Part shown: piece after piece, positions 8,321 through 17,818 of the stretch | Layout of the letters: each line of letters opens with the position of its first letter | How positions within the stretch are numbered: position 1 is the stretch's first letter | Assembly: GCF_003289925.1 (NCBI RefSeq) | Contig: NZ_QLZQ01000001.1 | Coordinates: 1,054,001-1,118,000 of the forward strand | Direction of reading: 5' to 3' | Origin: Planococcus maitriensis | Lineage (GTDB): Bacteria; Bacillota; Bacilli; Bacillales_A; Planococcaceae | Length of the DNA stretch: 64,000 nt | The notes under the pieces: generated by a model | The model's database searches: none | Told to the model about the DNA's origin: nothing | What the model saw: only the letters and a program-made list of their open reading frames with translations | Made by a program: the position numbers and the translations under genes

Positions 8321-11300
8321 ATGTTTTTGAAAAGATTGGAAGTAATCGGGTTTAAATCGTTCGCCGACCGCGTCGGCATCGATTTCGTCCCAGGCGTCAC
8401 CGCCGTTGTCGGGCCGAATGGCAGCGGCAAAAGCAATGTAACCGATGCGATCCGTTGGGTCCTCGGCGAGCAATCCGCGAAATCGCTGCGCGGGGCAAAA
8501 ATGGAAGACGTGATTTTTGCCGGGAGCGATTCGAGGAAAGCGCTTAATTTTGCGGAAGTCACATTGGTGTTGGATAATACGGACGGCAAAGCCCCTCTCG
8601 ATTACAGCGAAATCAGCGTAACGAGAAGGGTTTTTCGCAGTGGGGAAAGTGCTTATTTACTGAACAAACAGGCATGCCGCTTGAAAGATATCACCGATAT
8701 GTTCATGGATTCAGGCCTCGGCAAGGAAGCATTTTCCATCATTTCACAAGGCCGGGTAGATGAAATCCTCAATAGCAAAGCGGACGAGCGGCGTTCCATT
8801 TTCGAAGAAGCAGCTGGGGTATTGAAATACAAACAGCGTAAACGGAAAGCCGAGTTCAAATTGAATGAAACAGACGAGAACTTGAACCGGGTGCTGGATA
8901 TCCTGCATGAACTCGATGGCCGAATGGAGCCGCTGCAGATGCAAGCATCGGCAGCACGTGATTATCTCGACATGAGCGCCCAGTTGAAAGATGCCGATAT
9001 TGCCTTATTGGCGCACGATGCGGATGCCTTGAAAGTACAACTTTCGGAGCTATCGCAAGAAGCCTTGCAGCACGCAGGGGAAGAACAGCGGCTGGCGGAT
9101 GAAATTTCGGGAACGGAACAATTGATTGCTGATTCGAAACGTTCAGTGCACGTACTGGACAAGAAAATCGACGCGGCACAAGCAGCCCTTGTTGAAGCGA
9201 GTTCAGAATCCGAAAAATGGGAAGGCCGCAAGTTGCTGATGTCCGAGAAAAAGCATAATGCAAGCCGGCAGCGGCAGGCATTGGAAGAGTCGATCAAGAC
9301 CGAACGCGGGGAAATCGCCAAGCTCGAAAAGCGCCATGCGGAACAAAGCGCATCGCTTGAGCAGCAAAAAATGGAGCAGCAGCAGATCCGCAAGTCGATT
9401 CAGCAGCTGGAGGCGCAATTGAACTTGACTCCTGCCGATATCGATAATGAAATTGAAGCGAAGAAATCCCTTTATATCGAATTGATGAACGAACAGGCAG
9501 GCTTGAAAAATGAACTGAAAAACATCGATTTCCAGCAACAGCAAATAACGGAGTCGAGCGGCCGCATCGCCGCACAAGAAAAGTCATTCAAGAACGAATT
9601 GTCGCGCCTGCTGAAAGAAAAAGAGCAAGCGGAAAAAGCGTACGAAGAAATCCATGCGGACCTTGAGCTCAAGCGCCAACATTTCAAAGAACAAGAAGCT
9701 GGCGCAAAACAATTGGCTGCGGATTACGACCATAAGAAATCCTTGTTGTTCCAGGCGTACCAATCCCATAAACAGCTGTCTGCACGCATCGAGACGCTGC
9801 AGGACCTGGAAGCGGATTACTCAGGCTTCTTCCATGGAGTGCGTGAAGTCCTGCAGGCAAGGGAGCGCAAGGAACTCAAAGGCATCATTGGTGCCGTTGC
9901 GGAATTGGCCGATGTCCAAAAGCCCTATGCCAAAGCGGTCGAGACGGCATTCGGCGCAGCCAGCCAGCACATCGTCACGAGTGATGAAAAAAGTGCCAGT
10001 GAAGCGATCCGCTTTCTGAGGACGAAACGCGCAGGGCGTTCCACCTTCCTGCCGATGACGGTCATGAAGCCGAGGCAGATCTCCCAGCAAGTGGTGCAAT
10101 CGGTTTCGGCGCATCCTGCATTTGTGGATATCGCTTCGCAGCTCGTCAGTTATGACAAACGATACGCAATGATTTTCCAGAATCTGCTCGGCAATGTCCT
10201 CGTTGCAAAAGATCTTGAAGGCGCGACCTCGATAGCAAAAGCGATCGGCCACAGATACCGCGTAGTGACCTTGGACGGCGACGTCATCAATGCCGGCGGA
10301 TCCATGACAGGCGGCGCGACGAAAAACCAGGCTTCGTTCTTTACGAGAAAGGCGGAGCTGGAACAATTGCAGCAACAGGCAGCTGAACTTCAAGGCACCA
10401 TTGCGGAAGCCGAACAGAAAGTCCGTGACTTGCAATCGCGTGCAGAAATCGCAAAAGAGCAATTGGAGCGGCTTCGCACAGAAGGGGAACGCTACCGCGA
10501 ACTTGAGGCAGAAAGTGCGATTCATCTGCGGGAAATCGAAGCGGTGTGGAAAACGACCGACAGCCGCTTTGCGCTGTTCCGTGCAGAACAGCAGACCAAG
10601 CAGGATCTCTCGGGCCTTGCTTCTCGCAAGGAAGAGGCAGCTGGGCGCATGGACGCCATCGCACGCGAGCTGGAGGGCCTGAACGGAGAAATCGAGGAAT
10701 TGGCCGGCTTCAAGCAGCAGAAAGAAACAGCCAGAGGTGAATTGCTGGCTAGACTTGCTGAATTGAAATCAGACATGGCAGTCCGCAAAGAGCGCATCCA
10801 GCAGCTGACTGCTCAAGTGGATGAATTATTGGAACGCCGGACAGCCAGCCTCAACAGGCTTGGGGAGCTTGAACGCGAGCTGGAATGGATCCAATCCGAA
10901 GAAGCTTCAAAAAGCTTTTCGGATGAAGAAATCGAGGCGGAGATCAAGAAATGGTCCGATGCACGGCGGTCAGCGAACACAACGGTCGATGCCTCCCGCA
11001 AAGAGCGCGAAAAGCTGCAGCAGGCGCTTGACGAAGAAGAACGGCAATTGCGTGAACAAAGCCGCATCCACAAAGGCTTCACGGAAGCAGTGCGTATCTG
11101 CGAAGTGAAGGCGACGCGGCTTGAAGTGCAATTGCAGGGACTCCTCGGACAGCTCGAGGAACATTACGAACTGGACCTTGAAGCGGCAAGCAGCTATCCG
11201 CTTGAAGGAGAGGAAGCCGCTGTCAGGAAGCAAGTGAAGCTCCTCAAGCAGTCGATCGAAGAACTTGGCAGCGTCAATATCGGCGCCATCGAAGAATATG

Positions 11301-11869
11301 AACATGTGGCGGAACGCCATCGCTTCTTGAGCGAGCAACGGGATGATTTGAATGAAGCGAAAGATACGCTCCGCAGCCTGATCGAAGAAATGGACGAGGA
11401 GATGACTTTGCGCTTTGATGAAACATTCCACGCCATCCGCAGCCATTTCCGCCAGGTCTTCCGGGAATTGTTCGGTGGCGGTTCGGCGGATCTGGTGTTG
11501 ACCAAACCATCAGATTTGCTCATGACCGGTGTCGACATCATTGCGCAGCCACCAGGCAAGAAGCTGCAGAATTTGAGCTTGCTGTCGGGAGGAGAACGGG
11601 CGCTTACAGCGATCGCATTGCTGTTCGCCATCTTGAAAGTGCGCCCCGTGCCATTTTGCGTACTGGATGAAGTCGAAGCGGCACTTGATGAATCGAATGT
11701 CGTGCGTTACAGTCAGTACTTGAAAAAATTCAGTGAAGACACCCAGTTTATCGTCATTACGCATCGCAAGGGCACGATGGAAGGCGCTGACGTGCTCTAT
11801 GGCATCACGATGCAGGAATCCGGCATTTCCAAGCTGGTTTCCGTGAAACTGCAGGAAGACATCAAATAA
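8321..11869 (+). CDS. smc: Chromosome partition protein Smc
   Basis: Smc is the ATPase of the bacterial condensin, acting with ScpA and ScpB. The 1182-residue chain has Walker A GPNGSGKS (31-38), two long coiled coils rich in E, K, Q and A, and a hinge near the middle ending in GGSMTGG. The C-terminal head holds the LSGGERAL signature and Walker B FCVLDEVEAAL. ATG 8321 (MFLKRLEVIGFKSF) fits the family and lies 7-8 nt after GGAGGA, so an in-frame TTG at 8315 is unlikely. Confidence 0.96.
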   Translation: MFLKRLEVIGFKSFADRVGIDFVPGVTAVVGPNGSGKSNVTDAIRWVLGEQSAKSLRGAKMEDVIFAGSDSRKALNFAEVTLVLDNTDGKAPLDYSEISVTRRVFRSGESAYLLNKQACRLKDITDMFMDSGLGKEAFSIISQGRVDEILNSKADERRSIFEEAAGVLKYKQRKRKAEFKLNETDENLNRVLDILHELDGRMEPLQMQASAARDYLDMSAQLKDADIALLAHDADALKVQLSELSQEALQHAGEEQRLADEISGTEQLIADSKRSVHVLDKKIDAAQAALVEASSESEKWEGRKLLMSEKKHNASRQRQALEESIKTERGEIAKLEKRHAEQSASLEQQKMEQQQIRKSIQQLEAQLNLTPADIDNEIEAKKSLYIELMNEQAGLKNELKNIDFQQQQITESSGRIAAQEKSFKNELSRLLKEKEQAEKAYEEIHADLELKRQHFKEQEAGAKQLAADYDHKKSLLFQAYQSHKQLSARIETLQDLEADYSGFFHGVREVLQARERKELKGIIGAVAELADVQKPYAKAVETAFGAASQHIVTSDEKSASEAIRFLRTKRAGRSTFLPMTVMKPRQISQQVVQSVSAHPAFVDIASQLVSYDKRYAMIFQNLLGNVLVAKDLEGATSIAKAIGHRYRVVTLDGDVINAGGSMTGGATKNQASFFTRKAELEQLQQQAAELQGTIAEAEQKVRDLQSRAEIAKEQLERLRTEGERYRELEAESAIHLREIEAVWKTTDSRFALFRAEQQTKQDLSGLASRKEEAAGRMDAIARELEGLNGEIEELAGFKQQKETARGELLARLAELKSDMAVRKERIQQLTAQVDELLERRTASLNRLGELERELEWIQSEEASKSFSDEEIEAEIKKWSDARRSANTTVDASRKEREKLQQALDEEERQLREQSRIHKGFTEAVRICEVKATRLEVQLQGLLGQLEEHYELDLEAASSYPLEGEEAAVRKQVKLLKQSIEELGSVNIGAIEEYEHVAERHRFLSEQRDDLNEAKDTLRSLIEEMDEEMTLRFDETFHAIRSHFRQVFRELFGGGSADLVLTKPSDLLMTGVDIIAQPPGKKLQNLSLLSGGERALTAIALLFAILKVRPVPFCVLDEVEAALDESNVVRYSQYLKKFSEDTQFIVITHRKGTMEGADVLYGITMQESGISKLVSVKLQEDIK

Positions 11870-11880
11870 GGAGTGATTCG

Positions 11881-12897
11881 ATGAGTTTCTTTAAGAAATT
11901 GAAAGATAAATTCAGCAATAATGTAGAAGAAGAACAATCAACCGAAAAATACCGCGAAGGATTAAGCAAGACGCGGACCGGCTTTACATCGAAGATCAAT
12001 GATTTGGTTGCGCGTTACCGCAAAGTCGATGAGGACTTTTTCGAGGAATTGGAAGAAGTATTGCTGCAGGCGGACGTCGGCTTTGAAACGGTCATGGATT
12101 TGATGGAAGAGCTGCGTTTTGAAGTGCAGCGCCAGAATGTCAAAGACACTTCCAATGTGCAGTCGGTCATTTCCGAAAAGCTTGTCGAAATCTATGAGGC
12201 AGGAGATCAGGAATTGAGCGAATTGACTTTTGCCGAATCCGGCCCAACTGTCATCTTGATGGTCGGCGTCAATGGCGTCGGCAAAACGACGACGATCGGG
12301 AAATTGGCACAGCGCCTGAAAAATGAAGGCAAGTCGGTCATGCTCGCAGCGGGTGACACATTCCGCGCCGGAGCGATCGATCAGCTTGATGTATGGGGCC
12401 AGCGTGTCGGCGTGGAGACGATTAAGCAAAGCGAAGGATCCGATCCGGCAGCGGTCATGTACGACGCGGTGCGCGCCGCGAAATCGCGCAATATCGACGT
12501 CTTGATCTGTGATACGGCAGGCCGCCTGCAGAACAAAGTCAATTTGATGAATGAATTGCAGAAAGTGCATCGTGTCATTGCCCGTGAAATTCCCGGGGCT
12601 CCTCATGAAGTGCTGCTCGCGCTCGATGCAACGACAGGGCAAAATGCGATGATCCAGGCCCAAACCTTTAAAGAAGTGACGGAAGTGACAGGCATCGTCT
12701 TGACGAAACTCGACGGAACCGCAAAAGGCGGCATTGTCCTGGCGATCCGCAACAAGCTCAATATCCCGGTGAAATTCGTCGGGCTGGGCGAAAAACTCGA
12801 TGACCTGCAGCCGTTCGACCCGCAGAAATACGTCTACGGTTTATTTGCCGAAGGCTTGGACCGGGAAGAGCAGGAAGAATTGGGCTCAGACAAGTAA
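11881..12897 (+). CDS. ftsY: Signal recognition particle receptor FtsY
   Basis: FtsY is the membrane-associated GTPase that receives Ffh-bound ribosomes. The NG domain contains GVNGVGKT (129-136), DTAGR and TKLDGTAKGG. The acidic N-terminal A domain is short (338 residues in total), as in Gram-positive FtsY. It lies 11 bp after smc. The ylxM-ffh unit follows, so both SRP GTPases are encoded next to each other. Confidence 0.96.
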   Translation: MSFFKKLKDKFSNNVEEEQSTEKYREGLSKTRTGFTSKINDLVARYRKVDEDFFEELEEVLLQADVGFETVMDLMEELRFEVQRQNVKDTSNVQSVISEKLVEIYEAGDQELSELTFAESGPTVILMVGVNGVGKTTTIGKLAQRLKNEGKSVMLAAGDTFRAGAIDQLDVWGQRVGVETIKQSEGSDPAAVMYDAVRAAKSRNIDVLICDTAGRLQNKVNLMNELQKVHRVIAREIPGAPHEVLLALDATTGQNAMIQAQTFKEVTEVTGIVLTKLDGTAKGGIVLAIRNKLNIPVKFVGLGEKLDDLQPFDPQKYVYGLFAEGLDREEQEELGSDK

Positions 12898-12903
12898 AAT
12901 TAC

Positions 12904-12932
12904 TTGACGGAGGCTTCGGGATTCAGTATGGT
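12904..12932 (+). promoter_or_regulatory. Sigma-A promoter of ylxM-ffh
   Basis: TTGACG (12904-12909) and TATGGT (12927-12932) are 17 bp apart, just after the ftsY stop. A GTATAC overlapping the -10 region is an alternative. Confidence 0.6.
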
Positions 12933-12964
12933 ATACAGGAGTATGAATGGGGTGAGCGTCATTG

Positions 12965-13288
12965 ATGGGACTGGAAAAAACGACAAGAATGAACTATCTT
13001 TTTGATTTCTATCAGGAGCTGCTGACGCCCAAACAGCGCAGCTATATGAGCTTGTATTATCTGGATGACCACTCGCTCGGCGAAATTGCCGAAGAGTATG
13101 ATATCACCCGCCAAGCGGTGTATGACAATATCCGCCGGACCGAAGCGATGCTTGAAGAATATGAGGAGAAGTTGCAGCTGTTCGAGAAATTCCAGCGGCG
13201 CCAGCAACTCGTCTCGACTTTTGAAAAACAGCCATTCACCGATGACAATGTCCAGAAATTTTTGGACGAACTGAAGGAATGGGACTAG
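12965..13288 (+). CDS. ylxM: YlxM-family helix-turn-helix protein
   Basis: This 107-residue protein has a sigma-70 region-4-like helix-turn-helix ([20 protein letters not shown] and following). The family is nearly always encoded just before ffh and is thought to modulate SRP GTPase assembly. ATG 12965 is preferred, but an adjacent TTG at 12962 would add one residue. The GGGGTGA ribosome-binding site suits either. It is 13 bp from ffh, supporting co-expression. Confidence 0.9.
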   Translation: MGLEKTTRMNYLFDFYQELLTPKQRSYMSLYYLDDHSLGEIAEEYDITRQAVYDNIRRTEAMLEEYEEKLQLFEKFQRRQQLVSTFEKQPFTDDNVQKFLDELKEWD

Positions 13289-13301
13289 GAGGCGGTATAT
13301 A

Positions 13302-14660
13302 GTGGCATTTGAAGGATTATCTGAACGCCTGCAAGGGACGATGACCAAAATCAAGGGCAAAGGGAAATTGTCCGAAGCAGACGTAAAAGAGATGATGCGC
13401 GAAGTCCGCTTTGCCTTGATTGAAGCGGACGTCAACTTGAAAGTAGTCAAGTCGTTCATCAAGAAAGTCAGTGAACGCGCTGTCGGCCTTGAAGTGATGG
13501 AAAGTTTGACGCCAGGCCAGCAAGTCGTGAAAATCGTCAAAGACGAATTGACGGAGCTGATGGGCGGCGAACAAAGCAAGATCGATTTCTCTACGCGGCA
13601 GCCGACGGTCATCATGATGGTCGGTTTGCAAGGGGCCGGTAAGACGACGACGACCGGGAAGCTTGCAGGTGTGCTCCGCAAAAAGAATAACCGCAAGCCA
13701 TTGCTTGTCGCAGCGGATGTTTACCGCCCGGCAGCGATCAACCAGCTGGAGACGATCGGCAAGCAACTGTCTTTGCCGGTGTTCTCCAAAGGAACGGAAG
13801 CGAATCCTGTCGACATCGCCCGTGAAGCGATCGAACACGCCAAAGCGGAACATCTCGATACGGTCATCATCGATACCGCAGGACGCCTGCATGTCGATGA
13901 GCAATTGATGCAGGAATTGAAAGACATCCGGTCGATCAAAGAGCCGGATGAGATTTTCCTTGTCGTCGATGCGATGACCGGGCAGGATGCGGTCAACGTG
14001 GCGCAGAGCTTCGATGAGGCAATCGGCATCACGGGCGTTGTCCTGACAAAACTTGATGGCGATACGCGCGGCGGTGCGGCGTTGTCGATCCGCACCGTCA
14101 CAGAAAAGCCGATCAAGTACATCGGTACAGGCGAGAAGATGGACGCGCTTGAACCGTTCCACCCAGAGCGCATGGCTTCCCGCATACTCGGCATGGGCGA
14201 TATGCTGTCCTTGATCGAAAAAGCGCAAACGAACGTCGATGAAGCGAAGGCGAAGGAGTTGGAAGAGAAGTTCCGCACATCTTCATTCACTTTCGATGAT
14301 TTCCTTGAGCAATTGGACCAAGTGAAGCAAATGGGGCCGCTCGATGAGATCTTGAAGATGCTTCCAGGCGCCAATAAAATCAAAGGCCTCGAAAACGCCA
14401 AAGTGGACGAGAGCCAAATGGGCCGTGTCGAAGCGATCATCCGTTCGATGACGATCCAGGAGAAGACGACTCCCGAAATCATCAATGCAAACCGCAAGAA
14501 GCGGATTGCGCGCGGTTCCGGGACGTCCATCCAAGACGTCAACAGATTGCTCAAGCAGTTTGAGGACATGAAGAAAATGATGAAACAAATGTCCGGAATG
14601 GCCGGCAAAAAGGGCAAGAAAAAGATGTCGATGCCAGGCCTGGACTCGCTTTTCAAGTAA
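13302..14660 (+). CDS. ffh: Signal recognition particle protein Ffh (SRP54)
   Basis: Ffh is the GTPase that binds signal sequences together with SRP RNA. The N domain is at about 1-100, the P-loop GLQGAGKT at 108-115, and DTAGRLHVDE and TKLDGDTRGG complete the G domain. The M domain from about 300 to 452 is rich in methionine (MKKMMKQMSGMAG). The start is GTG at 13302 after an AGGAGG ribosome-binding site. The length of 452 residues is typical. Confidence 0.97.
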   Translation: MAFEGLSERLQGTMTKIKGKGKLSEADVKEMMREVRFALIEADVNLKVVKSFIKKVSERAVGLEVMESLTPGQQVVKIVKDELTELMGGEQSKIDFSTRQPTVIMMVGLQGAGKTTTTGKLAGVLRKKNNRKPLLVAADVYRPAAINQLETIGKQLSLPVFSKGTEANPVDIAREAIEHAKAEHLDTVIIDTAGRLHVDEQLMQELKDIRSIKEPDEIFLVVDAMTGQDAVNVAQSFDEAIGITGVVLTKLDGDTRGGAALSIRTVTEKPIKYIGTGEKMDALEPFHPERMASRILGMGDMLSLIEKAQTNVDEAKAKELEEKFRTSSFTFDDFLEQLDQVKQMGPLDEILKMLPGANKIKGLENAKVDESQMGRVEAIIRSMTIQEKTTPEIINANRKKRIARGSGTSIQDVNRLLKQFEDMKKMMKQMSGMAGKKGKKKMSMPGLDSLFK

Positions 14661-14685
14661 ATTTGGGAGTGTTAAGAAAAAATAC

Positions 14686-14714
14686 TTTACAAACCTTTTA
14701 AAGCTTGCTAATAT
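14686..14714 (+). promoter_or_regulatory. Sigma-A promoter of rpsP
   Basis: TTTACA (14686-14691) and TAATAT (14709-14714) are spaced by 17 bp in an AT-rich stretch after ffh. Codon use in rpsP then shifts to the more T-rich pattern of highly expressed genes. Confidence 0.6.
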
Positions 14715-14752
14715 AATATCTTGTGTGAAACTATTCGGAGGTGCTTTATAAA

Positions 14753-15025
14753 ATGGCAGTAAAAATTCGCTTAAAACGTATGGGAGCTAAAAAGTCTCCT
14801 TTCTACCGTATCGTAGTCGCTGATTCACGTGCTCCACGTGACGGCCGTCAGATCCAAACAGTAGGTACTTACAACCCGCTGACAATTCCAGCTGAAGTTA
14901 AAATCGACGAGGAATTGGCGTTGAAATGGCTTCACGATGGCGCTAAACCATCTGACACTGTACGTAACTTGTTCTCTCAGAACGGCCTAATGGAGAAATT
15001 CCATAACGAAAAACTAAACAAGTAA
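14753..15025 (+). CDS. rpsP: 30S ribosomal protein S16
   Basis: S16 is a small-subunit protein of the 16S 5' domain. The start [20 protein letters not shown] is the family signature, and the length is 90 residues. ATG 14753 follows a CGGAGGTG ribosome-binding site by 9 nt; an in-frame GTG at 14741 overlaps that site and is rejected. It is followed 12 bp later by khpA, as in Bacillus. Confidence 0.98.
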   Translation: MAVKIRLKRMGAKKSPFYRIVVADSRAPRDGRQIQTVGTYNPLTIPAEVKIDEELALKWLHDGAKPSDTVRNLFSQNGLMEKFHNEKLNK

Positions 15026-15037
15026 GGGAGCGTTCTT

Positions 15038-15271
15038 ATGGAGCAGCTGATTGAAACGATCATCAAGCCGCTAGTTGATTATCCGGAAGAAGTTCGTATT
15101 GAAAAAGACGAAAACACTAACCGAGTCGTCTACAAGCTTTCCGTGCATCAAAGCGATACAGGGAAAGTGATCGGCAAGCAAGGACGTGTAGCGAAAGCTG
15201 TGCGCTCTGTCGTCTATTCAGCAGCAGGGAACTATCATAAGAAGAAAACGTACCTTGATATTGTGGATTGA
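15038..15271 (+). CDS. khpA: KH-domain RNA-binding protein KhpA (YlqC)
   Basis: This is a 77-residue single KH domain with the GKQGR version of the GxxG RNA-binding loop. In Firmicutes KhpA forms a dimer with KhpB (Jag) and affects cell division and RNA turnover. It sits between rpsP and rimM as in Bacillus, although the intervening ylqD gene is absent. A terminator begins at its stop codon. Confidence 0.93.
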   Translation: MEQLIETIIKPLVDYPEEVRIEKDENTNRVVYKLSVHQSDTGKVIGKQGRVAKAVRSVVYSAAGNYHKKKTYLDIVD

Positions 15272-15302
15272 AAGGAAGGAGCCCCGGTTCCTTCCTTTTT
15301 TT
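15271..15302 (+). terminator. Intrinsic terminator after khpA
   Basis: AAAGGAAGGA (15271-15280) pairs with TCCTTCCTTT (15289-15298) around a GC-rich 8-nt loop and continues into a T-run. Some read-through into rimM seems likely, since no clear promoter precedes rimM. Confidence 0.75.
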
Positions 15303-15331
15303 CAGGAAAAAAACAGGAAGGGTGTTTAGGC

Positions 15332-15847
15332 GTGGAATGGTTTAACGTAGGAAAAATAGTCAATACCCATGGGATTCGCGGTGAAGTGCGGGTGATGTCG
15401 CGTACCGATTTCCCGGAAGAACGGTTTGCCATCGGCAATAAGCTCGGCTTGTTCACGGCCGGCGCCAAAAAGCCGATCATGGTGAAAGTGGCGAGCCACC
15501 GTACCCATAAAAACTTCAATCTCTTATCGTTCGAAGGCTACCCGACCATCAATGATGTCGAAGCTTTCAAGGAAGGCTATCTGAAGATCGCTGAGCATGA
15601 TCTGGGCGATTTGGAAGAAGGCGCTTTTTACCACCACGAAATCCTGGGATGCCAAGTGTTTTCAGTTGAAGGCGACGAAATCGGCACGGTGACGGAGATT
15701 TTGGAGACTGGCGCCAATGATGTGTGGGAAGTGACGCCGGCAAAAGGCAAAAAGCATTACATCCCTTATATCGAAGACGTCGTCAAAGAAGTCGATATCG
15801 ATGAGAAGAAAATCACCATCGATGTATTGGAAGGCCTTTTATCATGA
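15332..15847 (+). CDS. rimM: 16S rRNA processing protein RimM
   Basis: RimM helps assemble the 30S head and binds S19. The sequence [19 protein letters not shown] is the N-terminal RimM domain, and a PRC-barrel with [19 protein letters not shown] forms the C-terminus. It is 171 residues and starts at GTG 15332 after GGAAGGGTG. The end overlaps trmD. Confidence 0.96.
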   Translation: MEWFNVGKIVNTHGIRGEVRVMSRTDFPEERFAIGNKLGLFTAGAKKPIMVKVASHRTHKNFNLLSFEGYPTINDVEAFKEGYLKIAEHDLGDLEEGAFYHHEILGCQVFSVEGDEIGTVTEILETGANDVWEVTPAKGKKHYIPYIEDVVKEVDIDEKKITIDVLEGLLS

Positions 15848-16575
15848 TGAACATCCAGGTGCTGTCTCTTTTCCCGCCCATGTTCGAAGGGGTATTCCAG
15901 CATTCGATCATGAAAAAAGCCCAGGACAAAGGCGCGGTCACATTAGGCGTCGTCGACATCCGCGAGTTTGCCGACAACAAGCGGCAAGTGGATGATTATC
16001 CATTCGGGGGTGGGGCCGGCATGGTGCTGAAGCCTGAACCCGTTTTCAATGCGGTCGAAAGCATCACAAAAGGCGGCAAGAAGCCGCGCGTCATCCTGAT
16101 GTGCCCGCAAGGCGAACGCTTTACACAGAAGAAGGCGGAAGAACTTGCCCTTGAAGAGGAACTGGTGTTCATTTGCGGCCATTACGAGGGCTACGATGAA
16201 CGCATCCGCGAACATCTGGTCACTGACGAGATCTCCATCGGCGACTTCGTGTTGACTGGCGGTGAGCTTGCGGCCATGACCGTGATCGACAGCGTCGTGC
16301 GGTTGCTCCCGGGCGTGCTCGGCAATAGCGATTCGCCCGTCCGTGATTCCTTTTCGACGGGGCTCCTGGAGCACCCCCATTACACGCGGCCAGCGAACTT
16401 CAGAGACATGGCAGTCCCGGACGTACTGACTTCGGGGAACCATGCCAAAATTGAAGACTGGCGCGAGGAGCAAGGGCTGAAGCGTACGCTTGAACGCCGG
16501 CCTGACCTTCTTGACCATGTCGAACTTAGCGATAAGCAGGAAAAGATCCTGGCTCGCTTAAAAGCCGAAAAATAA
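15844..16575 (+). CDS. trmD: tRNA (guanine-37-N1)-methyltransferase TrmD
   Basis: TrmD methylates G37 of tRNAs with G at position 36, which prevents +1 frameshifting. It is a SPOUT knot protein of 243 residues with [13 protein letters not shown] and the knot segment [15 protein letters not shown]. Two consecutive ATG codons (15844 and 15847) could start it; both are compatible with GGAAGG at 15829. Overlap with the rimM stop indicates coupling. Confidence 0.97.
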   Translation: MMNIQVLSLFPPMFEGVFQHSIMKKAQDKGAVTLGVVDIREFADNKRQVDDYPFGGGAGMVLKPEPVFNAVESITKGGKKPRVILMCPQGERFTQKKAEELALEEELVFICGHYEGYDERIREHLVTDEISIGDFVLTGGELAAMTVIDSVVRLLPGVLGNSDSPVRDSFSTGLLEHPHYTRPANFRDMAVPDVLTSGNHAKIEDWREEQGLKRTLERRPDLLDHVELSDKQEKILARLKAEK

Positions 16576-16584
16576 ATCCGGATA

Positions 16585-16710
16585 GCTCTTGCAGGCGGGC
16601 GCGCGAAATGATAGTATGGAGAATGTACTTTTATGTAAAGTACACGAATCACGGTGTTCCGCTGCAAAGATTACGGATTGCAAGAGCATCTGTAGAAGGA
16701 GAGAAAAAAC
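16585..16710 (+). ncRNA. Candidate L19 leader RNA
   Basis: The untranslated region before rplS is structured. GCTCTTGCA (16585-16593) is a perfect complement of TGCAAGAGC (16679-16687), enclosing a second perfect hairpin GTACTTT/AAAGTAC (16625-16643). An enclosing stem just before the ribosome-binding site is what a ribosomal-protein autoregulatory leader would need. An L19 leader class is known in Firmicutes. I identify it by position and structure, not by a covariance model. Confidence 0.55.
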
Positions 16711-17055
16711 ATGCAAAACATCATTGCTGAAATCACTAAAGAACAACTTCGTGCGGATCTTCCAGATTTCCGTCCAGGAGATACTGTTCGCGTCCACGTG
16801 AAAGTCGTCGAGGGAACCCGCGAACGTATCCAGGTATACGAAGGAGTCGTCATCAGCCGTCGCGGAGGCGGAATCAGTGAATCATTCACTGTCCGTAAAA
16901 TCTCGTACGGTGTAGGTGTTGAACGTACATTCCCTGTACACACGCCGAAAATTGCTCAGCTTGAAGTTACTCGCCGTGGTAAAGTACGTCGTGCGAAATT
17001 GTACTACTTGCGCAACCTACGCGGTAAAGCAGCTCGCATCAAAGAAATCCGTTAA
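16711..17055 (+). CDS. rplS: 50S ribosomal protein L19
   Basis: L19 lies at the 30S-50S interface. The sequence contains [20 protein letters not shown] and the conserved end [21 protein letters not shown]. It has 114 residues and an AGAAGGAGAG ribosome-binding site. Two terminators follow closely, and a structured leader precedes it, suggesting its own control unit after rimM-trmD. Confidence 0.98.
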   Translation: MQNIIAEITKEQLRADLPDFRPGDTVRVHVKVVEGTRERIQVYEGVVISRRGGGISESFTVRKISYGVGVERTFPVHTPKIAQLEVTRRGKVRRAKLYYLRNLRGKAARIKEIR

Positions 17056-17070
17056 TATCGCAAATCTAGG

Positions 17071-17095
17071 AGAAGGCTTAACGCCTTCTTCTTTT
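17071..17095 (+). terminator. First terminator after rplS
   Basis: AGAAGGC (17071-17077) and GCCTTCT (17083-17089) enclose TTAAC and are followed by TCTTTT. Confidence 0.75.
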
Positions 17096-17102
17096 GCATC
17101 CT

Positions 17103-17132
17103 AAAGGCCCGGGCTGATCGCCTGGGCCTTTT
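17103..17132. terminator. Second, possibly bidirectional terminator after rplS
   Basis: AAAGGCCC (17103-17110) pairs with GGGCCTTT (17124-17131), with inner GG/CC pairs. A-rich and T-rich flanks could allow function on both strands. It isolates rplS from lepB. Confidence 0.65.
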
Positions 17133-17191
17133 CATATGCATTTCATGGCGCAAAAAGCATGGCGCATGCAGGTGGATTGCTTTTCTTTTCT

Positions 17192-17220
17192 TTGCTAAAC
17201 ACCTTATTTCGCTGTACAAT
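17192..17220 (+). promoter_or_regulatory. Sigma-A promoter of lepB-rbgA
   Basis: TTGCTA (17192-17197) and TACAAT (17215-17220) are separated by 17 bp. Transcription would start about 22 bp before the lepB start codon. Confidence 0.65.
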
Positions 17221-17249
17221 TAAAGCATTAAGCGCGGGGAGGAACACGC

Positions 17250-17807
17250 ATGGAAGCTGAAGGGAAAAAGAAGAATGAAGTGTGGGAATGGTCTAAAGCT
17301 CTATTGATTGCGTTCGGCCTTGCGGCAATTATCCGGTTTTTCCTATTCACCCCCATTGTGGTGGACGGGGAATCTATGATGCCGACCCTTGAACACGGCG
17401 ACCGGATGATCGTCAACAAAATCGGCTATAATATCGGCGAACCGGATCGATTCGACATCATCGTCTTTCATGCGCCGGAACAAAAAGACTATATCAAGCG
17501 GGTCATCGGATTACCGGGCGACCATGTTGCCTATGAGGAAGACCAGCTCTTTATAAATGGGGAAGCAGTGGAAGAACCTTATCTTGACCAGTACAAGACA
17601 GGCATTACCGGCACCTTGACAGAAGATTTCGTGCTTGAGGATATCACCAGCTATTCCACCATCCCGGACGGCTATGTATTCGTCATGGGGGATAACCGCA
17701 GGGCGAGCAAAGACAGCCGCCATATCGGGCTGGTGCCGATCGATGAAGTGATCGGCAATACGAATTTCGTTTTTTGGCCGGTGGATGAAGCCGGCATCGT
17801 AAACTAA
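17250..17807 (+). CDS. lepB: Type I signal peptidase
   Basis: This membrane serine protease removes signal peptides from exported proteins. The 185-residue chain has one N-terminal membrane segment (about 16-35), the nucleophile Ser42 in GESMMPTL, the general base Lys83 in KRVIGLPGD, and the [11 protein letters not shown] box. It is the short SipS-like type found in Bacillales. It is 11 bp from rbgA. In B. subtilis sip paralogues lie elsewhere, so the exact paralogue name is uncertain. Confidence 0.93.
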   Translation: MEAEGKKKNEVWEWSKALLIAFGLAAIIRFFLFTPIVVDGESMMPTLEHGDRMIVNKIGYNIGEPDRFDIIVFHAPEQKDYIKRVIGLPGDHVAYEEDQLFINGEAVEEPYLDQYKTGITGTLTEDFVLEDITSYSTIPDGYVFVMGDNRRASKDSRHIGLVPIDEVIGNTNFVFWPVDEAGIVN

Positions 17808-17818
17808 GGAGTGGTAGC

